Shown here in pieces: positions 52,750 through 61,305 of a stretch of DNA of 63,420 nt (within the stretch, counting starts at the first letter, position 1; the number at the start of each line of letters is the position of its first letter). Source of the DNA: an uncultured Corynebacterium sp. GTDB lineage: Bacteria; Actinomycetota; Actinomycetes; Mycobacteriales; Mycobacteriaceae. Made by a program: the position numbers and the translations under genes. The stretch covers positions 1-63,420 of the forward strand of contig NZ_CAMIFY010000009.1 in assembly GCF_946222985.1 (NCBI RefSeq). The letters run 5' to 3'. The notes under the pieces were generated by a model. That model ran no database searches, was not told where the DNA came from, and saw only the letters and a program-made list of their open reading frames with translations.

Positions 52750-54780
52750 TTACCCTTCGTAGTCGGGCACCTCGCGCCACGACAGCTTCCGCCGCAGCTC
52801 CTCGGGCACGTCCGGGAGCTGGACGACGTGGGCGACGTTGTTCCACGGCTCGAGGCGGACGAAGTTCTGCTTGCCCCAGTTGAAGTTCTGCCCGGTGATC
52901 AGGTCCCGCACGTCCATGCGGTCGGTGCTGCGGCGGCCGACGGCGTTCATGTCGATGTCGAGGATGCCCTCCTGGGCGTTCCACGGATCCAGGTTGACCA
53001 CGACGAGCACCGCGTCGCCGGTGAGCGGATCGAACTTCGAGTACGCCAGCAGGTTCTCGTTGCCGACGTCGTGGAACCGCAGGGTGCGCAGCTGCTGGAG
53101 CGCGGGGTGCTCGCGGCGCAGGCCGTTGAGCAGCGTGATGAACGGTTCGAGCGAATCGCCCGATGCCAGCGCGGCGTCGTAGTCGCGGTGGCGCAGCTGG
53201 TACTTCTCGCTGTCGAGGTACTCCTCCGAGCCCTCCTTGACCGGCACGTTCTCGTAGAGCTCGAAGCCGGAGTACATGCCCCACAGCGGCGACATCGTCG
53301 AGGCCAGGGCCGCGCGGATGGCGAAGGCGCCGCGGCCGCCCTTGACCAGGAACTCGTGGAGGATGTCCGGGGTGTTGACCCACAGCGAGGGGCGGGCGAT
53401 GTCGGCGTGGCGGACGATCTCCTCGCCGAACTCGGTGAGCTCTTTCTTCGTCGTCTTCCACGGGAAGTAGATGTACGACTGGTTGAACCCCGCCTTGGCC
53501 AGGCCGTAGAGGCGCGCCGGGGCGGTGAAGGCCTCGGCCAGGAAGATGACCTCCGGGTTGGTCTCGTGGACGGTGTCGATCAACCACTCCCAGAAGTTGC
53601 CGGGCTTGGTGTGCGGGTTGTCGACGCGGAAGACCTTGACGCCGCGCTTGACCCAGAAGCGGACGACGCGCAGCACCTCCTCGTAGAGGCCCTTCGGATC
53701 GTTGTCGAAGTTCAGGGGGTAGATGTCCTGGTACTTCTTCGGCGGGTTCTCGGCGTAGGCGATGGTGCCGTCGGGCAGGACGGTGAACCAGTCCGGGTGC
53801 GCCTTGGCCCACGGATGGTCCGGCGCGCACTGCAGCGCCAAGTCGATCGCGACCTCCAGGTCGCGCTCCTTGGCCGCGGCGACGAAGTCGGCGAAGTCGT
53901 CTTCGCCGCCCAACGCCGGCTCGATGGCGTCGTGGCCGCCCTGCTCCGAACCGATGGCCCACGGCGAGCCGACGTCGGACGGCTCCGGGGTCAGGGTGTT
54001 GTTGCGGCCCTTGCGGTTGATCTCGCCGATCGGGTGGATCGGTGGCAGGTACACGACGTCGAAGCCCATGCGCTTGGCGCGGTCGAGCTGCGGCACCGCG
54101 GTGCGGAACGTGCCGTGGAGCAGCGCGCCGTCGTCGTCGAAGCCGCCGTTGGAGCGCGGGAAGAACTCGTACCAGGAACCGAACAGGGCGGAACGACGGT
54201 CGACGAGGACCTTCCGCGTCTTGCCCCGGGTCAGCAGCTCGCGCAGCGGGTGCATCTCGAGGATTCCGCGGGTCTCGTCGGACAGGGCGGCGGACACGCG
54301 GGCCCGCACCTCGCCGTCGGAACGCAACGACTGCGCCACCCCGCGCAGATGCGAGCGGTACACGGTCGCGGCACCGGCGGCGGCGCGGTCGAACAGGCGG
54401 GCGCCGATCTCCAGGTCGTTGGCCAACTCGGCCTCGGACTGGCCGGCCTCGATCTTCTTGGTCACGGCGTTGCGCCACGTGGCCATCGGGTCGGACCAGG
54501 CGTCGACGCGGAAGGTCCACAGCCCCGGGGCGTCGGGCACGAACGTGGCGTTGACCTGATTCGGGTCGTGATCGCTCACGCGCATCGGGATGCGCTGCGT
54601 GCGCGCGGCGAAGGAGGACTCCGCCGGGCCCTTGACGTTCAGGGTCGCGCTGAAGGCGTCGTGGCCCTCGCGCCAGACGACGGCGAAGACGGGCACGACT
54701 TCGCCGGCCACCGCCTTGGAGGGGGTCGCGCCGCCGTCGACTTGTGGTCGTACATCGTCGATTCCGAGTCGTCCGGTCAC
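52750..54780 (-). CDS. glgE: Alpha-1,4-glucan:maltose-1-phosphate maltosyltransferase
   Basis: A 676-residue GH13_3 enzyme that extends alpha-glucan from maltose-1-phosphate. The N-terminal domain opens RLGIDDVRPQVDGGATPSKAVAGE, as in GlgE. The barrel includes YLPPIHPIGEINRKGRNN, the nucleophile Asp in VFRVDNPHTKPGNFWEW (part), the acid/base Glu in VIFLAEAFTAP and the LWVNTPDILHEFL region. The start is GTG 54780, with GAAGGAG 9-15 nt upstream. A longer in-frame stretch continues far upstream through the antisense of other genes and is not coding. TACGCT at 54856-54861 is a possible -10. Confidence 0.95.
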   Translation of the reverse strand: MTGRLGIDDVRPQVDGGATPSKAVAGEVVPVFAVVWREGHDAFSATLNVKGPAESSFAARTQRIPMRVSDHDPNQVNATFVPDAPGLWTFRVDAWSDPMATWRNAVTKKIEAGQSEAELANDLEIGARLFDRAAAGAATVYRSHLRGVAQSLRSDGEVRARVSAALSDETRGILEMHPLRELLTRGKTRKVLVDRRSALFGSWYEFFPRSNGGFDDDGALLHGTFRTAVPQLDRAKRMGFDVVYLPPIHPIGEINRKGRNNTLTPEPSDVGSPWAIGSEQGGHDAIEPALGGEDDFADFVAAAKERDLEVAIDLALQCAPDHPWAKAHPDWFTVLPDGTIAYAENPPKKYQDIYPLNFDNDPKGLYEEVLRVVRFWVKRGVKVFRVDNPHTKPGNFWEWLIDTVHETNPEVIFLAEAFTAPARLYGLAKAGFNQSYIYFPWKTTKKELTEFGEEIVRHADIARPSLWVNTPDILHEFLVKGGRGAFAIRAALASTMSPLWGMYSGFELYENVPVKEGSEEYLDSEKYQLRHRDYDAALASGDSLEPFITLLNGLRREHPALQQLRTLRFHDVGNENLLAYSKFDPLTGDAVLVVVNLDPWNAQEGILDIDMNAVGRRSTDRMDVRDLITGQNFNWGKQNFVRLEPWNNVAHVVQLPDVPEELRRKLSWREVPDYEG

Positions 54781-54855
54781 CTTCGGGTCTCCTTCGTTCA
54801 AGTACTGCGGGCCGCGCCCGATTTCACCGAAAACGGCTGTGACGGGCACCCCATC

Positions 54856-54861
54856 AGCGTA
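54856..54861 (-). promoter_or_regulatory. Possible -10 of glgE
   Basis: On the minus strand TACGCT is about 75 nt before the GTG, in the divergent gap to the ABC ATPase gene. Confidence 0.35.
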
Positions 54862-54975
54862 GAGGAGGTCACGGGATCCCACACGGACGACGATCGCAGC
54901 TCGCCCCGTTCGGGGAACCCCGGGGAGTCCGCGCCACGCGGGGGAGCGCACGGCGCGTCGGCGCGGAAAGTGGGG

Positions 54976-54981
54976 CACGAT
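54976..54981 (+). promoter_or_regulatory. Leaderless -10 of the ABC ATPase gene
   Basis: CACGAT is followed by GGGTGC and GTG 54988. It resembles the CACAAT before the SNF2 gene. Confidence 0.45.
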
Positions 54982-54987
54982 GGGTGC

Positions 54988-55839
54988 GTGGCTGACATTG
55001 ACGATGATTTCGACGACGAGTTCAACGAGGACCTGCTGCTGGACTTCCGCGGCGTGTCCCTGGCCCGCGGCGGGCGCACCCTGGTCGGGCCGGTCGACTG
55101 GCAGGTCGAACTGGACGAACGCTGGGTCGTCCTCGGCCCCAACGGCGCGGGCAAGACGTCGCTGATGCGCATCGCCGCGGCCGAGGAGTACCCCTCGTCG
55201 GGCGTCGCCCGCGTCATGGGCGAGCAGCTCGGACGCACCGACATGCGCGACCTGCGCACCATGATCGGCCTGACGTCCTCGGCGCTGGCCCACCGCATCC
55301 CGCCGGAGGAGAAGGTCGCCGACCTGGTCATCTCCGCGTCGTATTCGGTGCTGGGCCGGTGGCGCGAAACCTACGAGGAGATGGACTTCGACCAGGCGTC
55401 GGACATCCTCGAGCGCATGGGCGCCGAGCACCTCGCCGACCGCACGTGGGGGACGCTGTCGGAGGGCGAGCGCAAGCGGGTGCTCATCGCGCGGGCCCTG
55501 ATGGTCAATCCGGAACTGCTGCTTCTCGACGAACCGGGCGCGGGCCTCGACCTCGGCGGCCGCGAGGACCTGGTCGGCTACCTGGGTCAGTTGGCGCTGG
55601 ATCCGGATGCGCCGGCGATCGTGATGATCACCCACCACGTCGAGGAGATCCCGTACGGCTTCACCCACGCGATGCTGCTCGACGACGGCGACGTGGTCGC
55701 CCACGGGCTCATCGACGACGTGCTCACCGGCGAGAACCTGTCGGCGGCGTTCCATCAGTCGATCTCCGTCGACAGGATCGACGGTCGCTTCTTCGCCCGC
55801 CGCACGCGCACGCCGGGCGCCCACCGGAAGGACGCCTAG
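54988..55839 (+). CDS. ABC-type ATPase (YlmA/ModF-like)
   Basis: A 283-residue soluble ABC ATPase. Walker A is GPNGAGKTSL, the signature LSEGERKR (Glu in place of the second Gly), Walker B LLLLDEPGAGLD, and the switch His is in MITHHVEEI. No permease gene is adjacent, and the DEPGAGLD and THHVEEIPYGFTHAMLL (part) patterns resemble YlmA/ModF-type proteins of uncertain role. The acidic N-terminus ADIDDDFDDEFNED precedes the domain. GTG 54988 is supported by the -10 6 nt upstream. NUDIX and methyltransferase genes follow in the same operon. Confidence 0.82.
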   Translation: MADIDDDFDDEFNEDLLLDFRGVSLARGGRTLVGPVDWQVELDERWVVLGPNGAGKTSLMRIAAAEEYPSSGVARVMGEQLGRTDMRDLRTMIGLTSSALAHRIPPEEKVADLVISASYSVLGRWRETYEEMDFDQASDILERMGAEHLADRTWGTLSEGERKRVLIARALMVNPELLLLDEPGAGLDLGGREDLVGYLGQLALDPDAPAIVMITHHVEEIPYGFTHAMLLDDGDVVAHGLIDDVLTGENLSAAFHQSISVDRIDGRFFARRTRTPGAHRKDA

Positions 55840-55842
55840 GCG

Positions 55843-56700
55843 ATGGCCGAACGGTCGCCGGAGCACGAGCCGGTCACCCCGCGCCTGGCGTCGACGGTGC
55901 TGTTGATCCGCGATTCGATCCACGGCATCGAGATCTACGTCCAAGAGCGGGTGAGCACGATGCGGTTCGCCCCGAACATGACGGTCTTCCCCGGCGGCGG
56001 CGTCGACGCCCGCGATTTTCCCGGCGACGTCGACGGCGACGGGCACGACAGCCCGCGGTTGCGGTGGGCCGGCCCCGATGCGCGGTGGTGGTCGGAGCGC
56101 TTCGACGTCACCGAGGCCACGGCGCGGGCGCTGGTGTGCGCCGCGGTGCGCGAGACCTTCGAGGAGACCGGCACCCTCCTGGCCGCCGACGCGGCGGGGG
56201 AGACCATCGCGGATTCGAGCCGCTTCCACGCCCGGCGCAAGGCGCTGGAATCCCATGAACTGGCCTTCTCCGACTTCCTCCACGACGAGGGGCTGACCCT
56301 GCGCGCGGACCTGCTGCGCCCCTGGAGCAATTGGGTCACGCCCGAGCAATTCCCGAAGCGCTACGACACCTTCTTCTTCGTCGCCGCCCAGCCCGCCGGC
56401 CAGATCGCCGACGGCGACACCTCCGAGGCGTCGTCGACCGGCTGGTTCCGGCCGACGGTGCTCCTGGACGGGTGGCGCGACGGCATGGTCGGCCTGATGC
56501 CGCCGACGTGGGCGCAGATCAAGCGCATGTCGCGCTTCGACACGGTCGCCGAGGTGCTGGCCGCCGCCGACGCGGCGGACGCCCCCGTCGAGCGGACGCA
56601 GCGGGACTTCTTCGACGATCCGTTCATGGACGAGTACTTCACCGTGGCCACGCACATGGGCCACCTGCGCGGCGAGGTCGCACCGCGGAGGCGCGGGTGA
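55843..56700 (+). CDS. NUDIX hydrolase family protein
   Basis: A 285-residue protein with a split Nudix box: GGGVDARD, then after a 35-residue insert ARALVCAAVRETFEETGTLL, which carries the metal-binding REtfEETG. The family hydrolyses nucleoside diphosphates linked to another group; CoA or NAD derivatives are possible, but the substrate cannot be told. It follows the ABC ATPase gene by 3 nt and its stop overlaps the next gene as GTGA. Confidence 0.85.
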   Translation: MAERSPEHEPVTPRLASTVLLIRDSIHGIEIYVQERVSTMRFAPNMTVFPGGGVDARDFPGDVDGDGHDSPRLRWAGPDARWWSERFDVTEATARALVCAAVRETFEETGTLLAADAAGETIADSSRFHARRKALESHELAFSDFLHDEGLTLRADLLRPWSNWVTPEQFPKRYDTFFFVAAQPAGQIADGDTSEASSTGWFRPTVLLDGWRDGMVGLMPPTWAQIKRMSRFDTVAEVLAAADAADAPVERTQRDFFDDPFMDEYFTVATHMGHLRGEVAPRRRG

Positions 56701-57947
56701 GCCTGTCCCTCGACGAGGTCCGGGCGTTGACGGCCGACCCCGGCCTGGCCAACGCCGCGGCGGACCTGCCGCTTTCCGACGCCACCCTCGTGCGCGATCT
56801 GGCGCATCTCAAATCCGCGGTCGGTGACATGGCTCGGGCGGTCGTGGAGCTGGAACGCGCGCGCCGGTCCGTCGTCGGAAAGCTGCCGGCGGGATGGTTC
56901 CTCGACTCCGACTCCGCGCAGCAGGCCACCCACGCCGCCGTCGCCCGGCGGCGGGCGAACCGATTGGCCGCGGCGGTGGCGGACGGCGTCGCGCCGGGCG
57001 TCCACGACGTCACGTGCTCGGTCGGGGCGGAACTCGCGCCGCTGACCGAGATCGGGGGATTCCCGGTGCTGGGCTCCGACCTCGACCCGGCGCGGGCGGC
57101 GATGGCACGGGCCAACGTGCCCGGGGCGATGATCGCGGTGGCCGACGCGCTGGCGCCGGTCAGCGACGGCATGATCGTCGTCGCCGACCCCGCCAGACGC
57201 GCCGGCGGGCGCCGCATCCCGCGCCCGGAGGATCTGCTGCCGCCCCTGCCCGACCTCATCGACGCGTGGCGCGGCGGCGGCACCCGCCACGAGATGGCCG
57301 TCAAGTGCGCCCCCGGCATCGACTACTCGGAGTGGGAGGGCGAGGCCGCGGTCACCTCCGTCGACGGCGGAGTCAAGGAAGTGTGCCTCTACACCCCGGG
57401 CCTGGCGACGGGGCCGGCCGATCGCCCCGTGCGTCGCAGCACGCACATCCTGCGCACCCGGGAGCCGGGGACCCGCGCGGAGGTCTACGACGATTCCATG
57501 GACGACGACTGCGGGGTGGGCGACGCCGGGAAGTACGTCATCGACCCGGACGGGGCCGTCGTGCGCGCCGGGCTGGTGCGCCACTACGCCGCGGCGCATG
57601 GGCTGCGCCAGCTCGACGAGCGCATCGCGCACGTCACCGGCGACGAGATCCCGCCGGGCGCGTCGGGCTTCGAGGTCCTCGAACAGGTGCCGTTGAAGAA
57701 GGTGCGCCGTGCGTTGGCCGAGCGCGATTGCTCCCGGGTGGAGATCCTCGTGCGCGGCGTCGACGTCAATCCGGACGCGCTGCGCAAGCAATGGAAGCTC
57801 AAGGGCGGCGGCGGTTCCGGGGGAGCGGGCGCCGCGCTGGGCGTGGTGATCACGCGGATCGGCTCCGCGGCGACCGCGTTCGTGTGCGGCCCACGCAGGT
57901 GGGGCCCCGAGTTCGAGGGGCCGGGGGCACCCGACGTGCGCCTTTGA
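56697..57947 (+). CDS. Class I SAM-dependent methyltransferase with THUMP-like domain
   Basis: A 416-residue actinobacterial protein. The N-terminal part is helical. The middle has a Rossmann methyltransferase pattern (HDVTCSVGAELAPLTEIGG in part, VLGSDLDPARAAMA), with VADPARR in the place where catalytic DPPR often lies. The C-terminus (about 340-416, VPLKKVRRALAERDCSRVEILVRG in parts) matches the THUMP-like domain that usually binds RNA, so an RNA methyltransferase is likely but unproven. The start is GTG 56697, coupled to the NUDIX gene. Confidence 0.82.
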   Translation: MSLSLDEVRALTADPGLANAAADLPLSDATLVRDLAHLKSAVGDMARAVVELERARRSVVGKLPAGWFLDSDSAQQATHAAVARRRANRLAAAVADGVAPGVHDVTCSVGAELAPLTEIGGFPVLGSDLDPARAAMARANVPGAMIAVADALAPVSDGMIVVADPARRAGGRRIPRPEDLLPPLPDLIDAWRGGGTRHEMAVKCAPGIDYSEWEGEAAVTSVDGGVKEVCLYTPGLATGPADRPVRRSTHILRTREPGTRAEVYDDSMDDDCGVGDAGKYVIDPDGAVVRAGLVRHYAAAHGLRQLDERIAHVTGDEIPPGASGFEVLEQVPLKKVRRALAERDCSRVEILVRGVDVNPDALRKQWKLKGGGGSGGAGAALGVVITRIGSAATAFVCGPRRWGPEFEGPGAPDVRL

Positions 57948-58184
57948 CACGCTGCGTTAATGCCGCCTAACTAAACTAGAAACGAAAAAATATCGACATT
58001 GTTACGTGGATCACCTATGGTCGGGTGTTGACTCTGTTACCTTCGACACAGAGGGCGCGACGGCGGGCCGAGGTCACGTAAACACCGTTTCAGGTGCGAA
58101 CATGGCGCGAATCGGACCCGCGGAGCGCCGGACAAATTGAAGCAACACGTTCCAAGTCACTCAACCAGTAAGGACGACAGACAC
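57948..58184 (+). promoter_or_regulatory. etfBA promoter region
   Basis: This 237-nt gap is AT-rich near 57966-58000. TTGACT (58028-58033) and TACCTT (58038-58043) are the best promoter-like hexamers but are not well spaced together. TGTTA-N6-TCACC (58000-58015) resembles a GlxR/CRP half-conserved site (TGTGA-N6-TCACA). AAGGA at 58170 is the etfB ribosome binding site. No gene is seen. Confidence 0.4.
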
Positions 58185-58970
58185 ATGCCGAACATCGTGG
58201 TTCTGGTCAAGCAGGTTCCGGACACCTGGTCCGAGCGCAAGCTCGCCGACGACGACTTCACGCTCGATCGCGAAAGCGCCGACGCCGTGCTCGACGAGAT
58301 CAACGAGAACGCCGTCGAGGCCGCTCTGAAGCTGAAGGAAGAGCACGGCGGCAACGTCACCGTCGCCACCATCGGCCCGGACCGTGCCGTGGAGGCCCTG
58401 CGCAAGGCGCTGTCCATGGGCGCCGACGACGCCGTGATCCTCTCCGACGAGGCCCTGGCGGGCTCCGACGCCGTGCAGACGGCGTGGGCCCTGTCCAACG
58501 TCATCGACGCCATCGGCGAGGTCGACCTGATCATCACCGGCAACGCCTCCACCGACGGCGGCACGGGCACCGTCCCGGCCGTGCTCGGCGTCTACCGCGG
58601 ACTGCCGGTGCTCACGCACATGCGCTCCGTCAACGTCGACGGCTCCACCGTCACCGGCGAGCGCGAGACCGAGGACGGCGTCTACGAGCTCAAGGCGAAC
58701 CTCCCGGCCATCGTGTCGGTGACGGAGAAGGCCAACGAGCCGCGCTTCGCCTCCTTCAAGGGCATCATGGCCGCGAAGAAGAAGCCGGTCCGCGAGCTGA
58801 CCCTGGCCGACGTCGCCGCCGAGGCCGAGCAGGTCGGCCTGGAAAACGCCGCCACCGCCGTGACCTCCGCGACGCCGAAGCCGCCGAAGTCCGCGGGCGA
58901 GCGCATCACCGACGAGGGCGACGCCGGCGTGAAGCTGGCCGAGTACTTCAAGGCCCAGAAGTTCATCTAA
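58185..58970 (+). CDS. etfB: Electron transfer flavoprotein subunit beta
   Basis: A 261-residue subunit that binds AMP and, with EtfA, carries electrons from acyl-CoA dehydrogenases to the membrane. Typical are MPNIVVLVKQVPDTWSERKL, VATIGPDRAVEALRKALSMGAD (parts) and the recognition loop region ANLPAIVSVTEKANEPRFASFKGIMAAKKK (parts). ATG 58185 follows AAGGA by about 10 nt; an upstream in-frame ATG-less extension was not used. etfA follows after 48 nt. Confidence 0.95.
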   Translation: MPNIVVLVKQVPDTWSERKLADDDFTLDRESADAVLDEINENAVEAALKLKEEHGGNVTVATIGPDRAVEALRKALSMGADDAVILSDEALAGSDAVQTAWALSNVIDAIGEVDLIITGNASTDGGTGTVPAVLGVYRGLPVLTHMRSVNVDGSTVTGERETEDGVYELKANLPAIVSVTEKANEPRFASFKGIMAAKKKPVRELTLADVAAEAEQVGLENAATAVTSATPKPPKSAGERITDEGDAGVKLAEYFKAQKFI

Positions 58971-59018
58971 ACGTCCATCGCGAACACCGCACGAACGAAC
59001 AGCAGGAGAAGAATCACC

Positions 59019-59969
59019 ATGACCGACGTCCTCGTTCTCGTCGACCACACCGATGGCGAGCTGAAGAACACCACCGCTGAGCTGCTCACCGCCGCCCGTG
59101 CCTTCGGCACGCCCGCGGCCGTGGTCGTCGGCAAGCCCGGCACCGCCGAAGGCTTCGCCGAGACCCTGGCCAAGTACGGCGCCGGCGAGATCCTCGCCGC
59201 CGAGTCCGACGAGGCCGGCAAGCACCTGATCACCCCCGAGGTCGGCGTCCTCGTGGGCCTGGCCGCCGAGCGCCAGGTTCCCGTCCTCGTCGCCGCCTCC
59301 GCCGCCGGCAAGGAAATCGCCGGCCGCGTCGCCGCCCTGACCGGCTCGGGCGTCCTGTCCGACGTCGTGGAGATCAAGGACGACCGCACCGCGGTCTACT
59401 CGATCTTCGGCGGCGAGTTCATCGTCGAGGGCGCCGGCTACGGCGCCTCGCCCGCGTACTCGCTGCGTCCCGGCTCCGTCGACCCGGTCGAGGCCGAGGG
59501 TTCGGCGTCCGTCACGGCCGTCGAGTACCCGGCCGCCGACGAGACCTCCGTCGAGATCGTCTCGTTCACCCCGGCCGAGGGCGGCGACCGCCCCGAGCTG
59601 ACCGAAGCCAAGATCGTCGTCTCCGGCGGCCGCGGCGTCGCGTCGTCCGAGGGCTTCGCCGACGTCGTCGAGCCGCTGGCCGACGCACTCGGTGCCGCGG
59701 TCGGCGCCTCCCGCGCCGCCGTCGACGCCGACTACTACCCGGGCCAGTTCCAGGTCGGACAGACCGGCAAGACCGTGTCCCCGGACCTGTACGTCGCCCT
59801 GGGCATTTCCGGCGCCATCCAGCACAAGGCCGGCATGCAGACCTCCAAGACCGTCGTCGCCGTCAACAAGGACGAAGAGGCGCCGATCTTCGAGATCGCC
59901 GACTACGGCATCGTCGGCGACCTGTTCAAGGTCGCCCCGCAGGCCACCGAGGAAATCAAGAAGGCCTAG
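59019..59969 (+). CDS. etfA: Electron transfer flavoprotein subunit alpha
   Basis: A 316-residue FAD-binding subunit. The C-terminal FAD domain shows VVSGGRGVASSEGF, GQTGKTVSPDLYVALGISGAIQHKAGM (parts: GQTGKTVSP, GISGAIQHKAGM) and the final NKDEEAPIFEIADYGIVGDLF (parts). AGGAGAAG lies upstream of the ATG. Pairing with etfB and position before the cysteine desulfurase match mycobacteria. Confidence 0.95.
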   Translation: MTDVLVLVDHTDGELKNTTAELLTAARAFGTPAAVVVGKPGTAEGFAETLAKYGAGEILAAESDEAGKHLITPEVGVLVGLAAERQVPVLVAASAAGKEIAGRVAALTGSGVLSDVVEIKDDRTAVYSIFGGEFIVEGAGYGASPAYSLRPGSVDPVEAEGSASVTAVEYPAADETSVEIVSFTPAEGGDRPELTEAKIVVSGGRGVASSEGFADVVEPLADALGAAVGASRAAVDADYYPGQFQVGQTGKTVSPDLYVALGISGAIQHKAGMQTSKTVVAVNKDEEAPIFEIADYGIVGDLFKVAPQATEEIKKA

Positions 59970-59999
59970 AGCCACCCGCCATCCGGCTTCCTCCGGGCC

Positions 60000-60028
60000 A
60001 AGGGCCGTCCGCGTCGCGGGCGGCCCTT
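60000..60028 (+). terminator. Hairpin after etfA
   Basis: AAGGGCCGTCCG (60000-60011) pairs with CGGGCGGCCCTT (60017-60028) with one G-U pair and loop CGTCG. No T-tract follows. It separates etfBA from the leaderless cysteine desulfurase gene. Confidence 0.6.
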
Positions 60029-60051
60029 CGCCATGTCCGGGGGACCGGGGC

Positions 60052-60057
60052 TAATCT
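60052..60057 (+). promoter_or_regulatory. Leaderless -10 of the cysteine desulfurase gene
   Basis: TAATCT is followed by GTCGGGG and ATG 60065. Confidence 0.6.
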
Positions 60058-60064
60058 GTCGGGG

Positions 60065-61240
60065 ATGTCCAGCACGCCGACCGCACGCCACCACCTCGAC
60101 CACGCGGCCACCTCGCCCCTGCGCCCGGAGGCCCGCGCGGCGATGCTCGACGCCTTCGGCGCCGGCAACCCCAACTCGCAGTACGCCGAGGGACGGGCCG
60201 CCCGCCGCATCCTCGAAGACGCCCGCGAATCCATCGCGGCGGATCTCGGCGCGGAGCCCGTCGAGGTCGTGTTCACCTCCGGCGGCACCGAAGCCGACAA
60301 TCTGGGCGTGCGCGGCCTGTACCTGTCGGGCGGGGCGCCGGGCACCGTGGTGACGACCCCGGTCGAGCACGACGCGATTCGCAAAACCGTCGACCATCTC
60401 GCCGCCCACCACGCCGCCCACGTCATCGAGGCCCCGGTCGACGCCGGCGGCCGCGTGCTCGTGGACCGGCTGGACGACGTCATCCGGGCCACCGATTCGA
60501 CGCAGCCCCCGCCCCATCGCGCGTGGACCTGCCAGTGGGCCAACAACGAAACCGGCGCCATCCAGCCGATCGAGGGGTTCATCGCCGCGGCCGACCGCGT
60601 CGGCGCCCCGGTCCACGTCGACGCGGTGCAGGCCGTCGGTCATCTGCCGATCGACTTCCACGCCACCGGCGCTGCGACGCTGGCCGTGTCGGCCCACAAG
60701 TTCGGCGGGCCGCGGGGCATTGGCGCGCTGCTGGTCCGCCGCGACGTGAAGCTCACCGCGCTCAACGCCGGCGGCGGCCAGGAACGTGGCCTGCGCTCGG
60801 GCACGCCCGACGTGGCCGCGGCGGCCGGAATGGCCGCCGCCCTGCGCGCCGCGACGACGGGGATCGACGCCGAACACCGGCGCGTCGCAAAGCTCCGGGA
60901 TCGTCTCCTCGACGGATTGCGGTCCATCGACGGCGTCGTCGTGCACACGACGGAGCCGGCGCTGCCCGGCCACGCGCACGTCAGCGTGCCCGGGGCGGAG
61001 GGAGACAGTCTGATCATGCTTTTCGACGCCGCCGGCGTCTCCGCGGCGACCGGTTCGGCGTGCGCGGCCGGGGTCAATCGCGCCAGCCACGTGCTCGAGG
61101 CGATGGGCGTCGACGTCGCCGTGGCGCGCGGGGCACTGCGATTGACCCTGGGATGGTCCTCGGACGACGCCGACGCCGATGCGGTCCTGGCCGTCCTGGG
61201 TGATACCGTCGCACGGGCGCGAGCGGCGGGAATGGCGTAG
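60065..61240 (+). CDS. Cysteine desulfurase (NifS/IscS family)
   Basis: A 391-residue class V aminotransferase-fold PLP enzyme that removes sulfur from cysteine as a persulfide. It has the N-terminal HHLDHAATSPLRPEARAAML (parts), the PLP Lys in LAVSAHKFGGPRGIGALL and the active-site Cys in TGSACAAGVNRASHVL. The IscS/NifS type, with mnmA 65 nt downstream, suggests it supplies sulfur for tRNA 2-thiolation; the Fe-S cluster machinery in actinobacteria is usually the separate SUF system. Confidence 0.93.
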   Translation: MSSTPTARHHLDHAATSPLRPEARAAMLDAFGAGNPNSQYAEGRAARRILEDARESIAADLGAEPVEVVFTSGGTEADNLGVRGLYLSGGAPGTVVTTPVEHDAIRKTVDHLAAHHAAHVIEAPVDAGGRVLVDRLDDVIRATDSTQPPPHRAWTCQWANNETGAIQPIEGFIAAADRVGAPVHVDAVQAVGHLPIDFHATGAATLAVSAHKFGGPRGIGALLVRRDVKLTALNAGGGQERGLRSGTPDVAAAAGMAAALRAATTGIDAEHRRVAKLRDRLLDGLRSIDGVVVHTTEPALPGHAHVSVPGAEGDSLIMLFDAAGVSAATGSACAAGVNRASHVLEAMGVDVAVARGALRLTLGWSSDDADADAVLAVLGDTVARARAAGMA

Positions 61241-61305
61241 CTCGACGACCCGGACCAGGACGATCACGGAAACCGGGAACGAACATCGGGAGGAGCGGAA
61301 TCGGC

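Noticed and set aside
54781..56664. In-frame upstream extension of glgE to a 1304-residue protein
   Set aside because: The extra part is antisense to the ABC ATPase and NUDIX genes. GlgE homology starts at the GTG at 54780, which has a good ribosome binding site.
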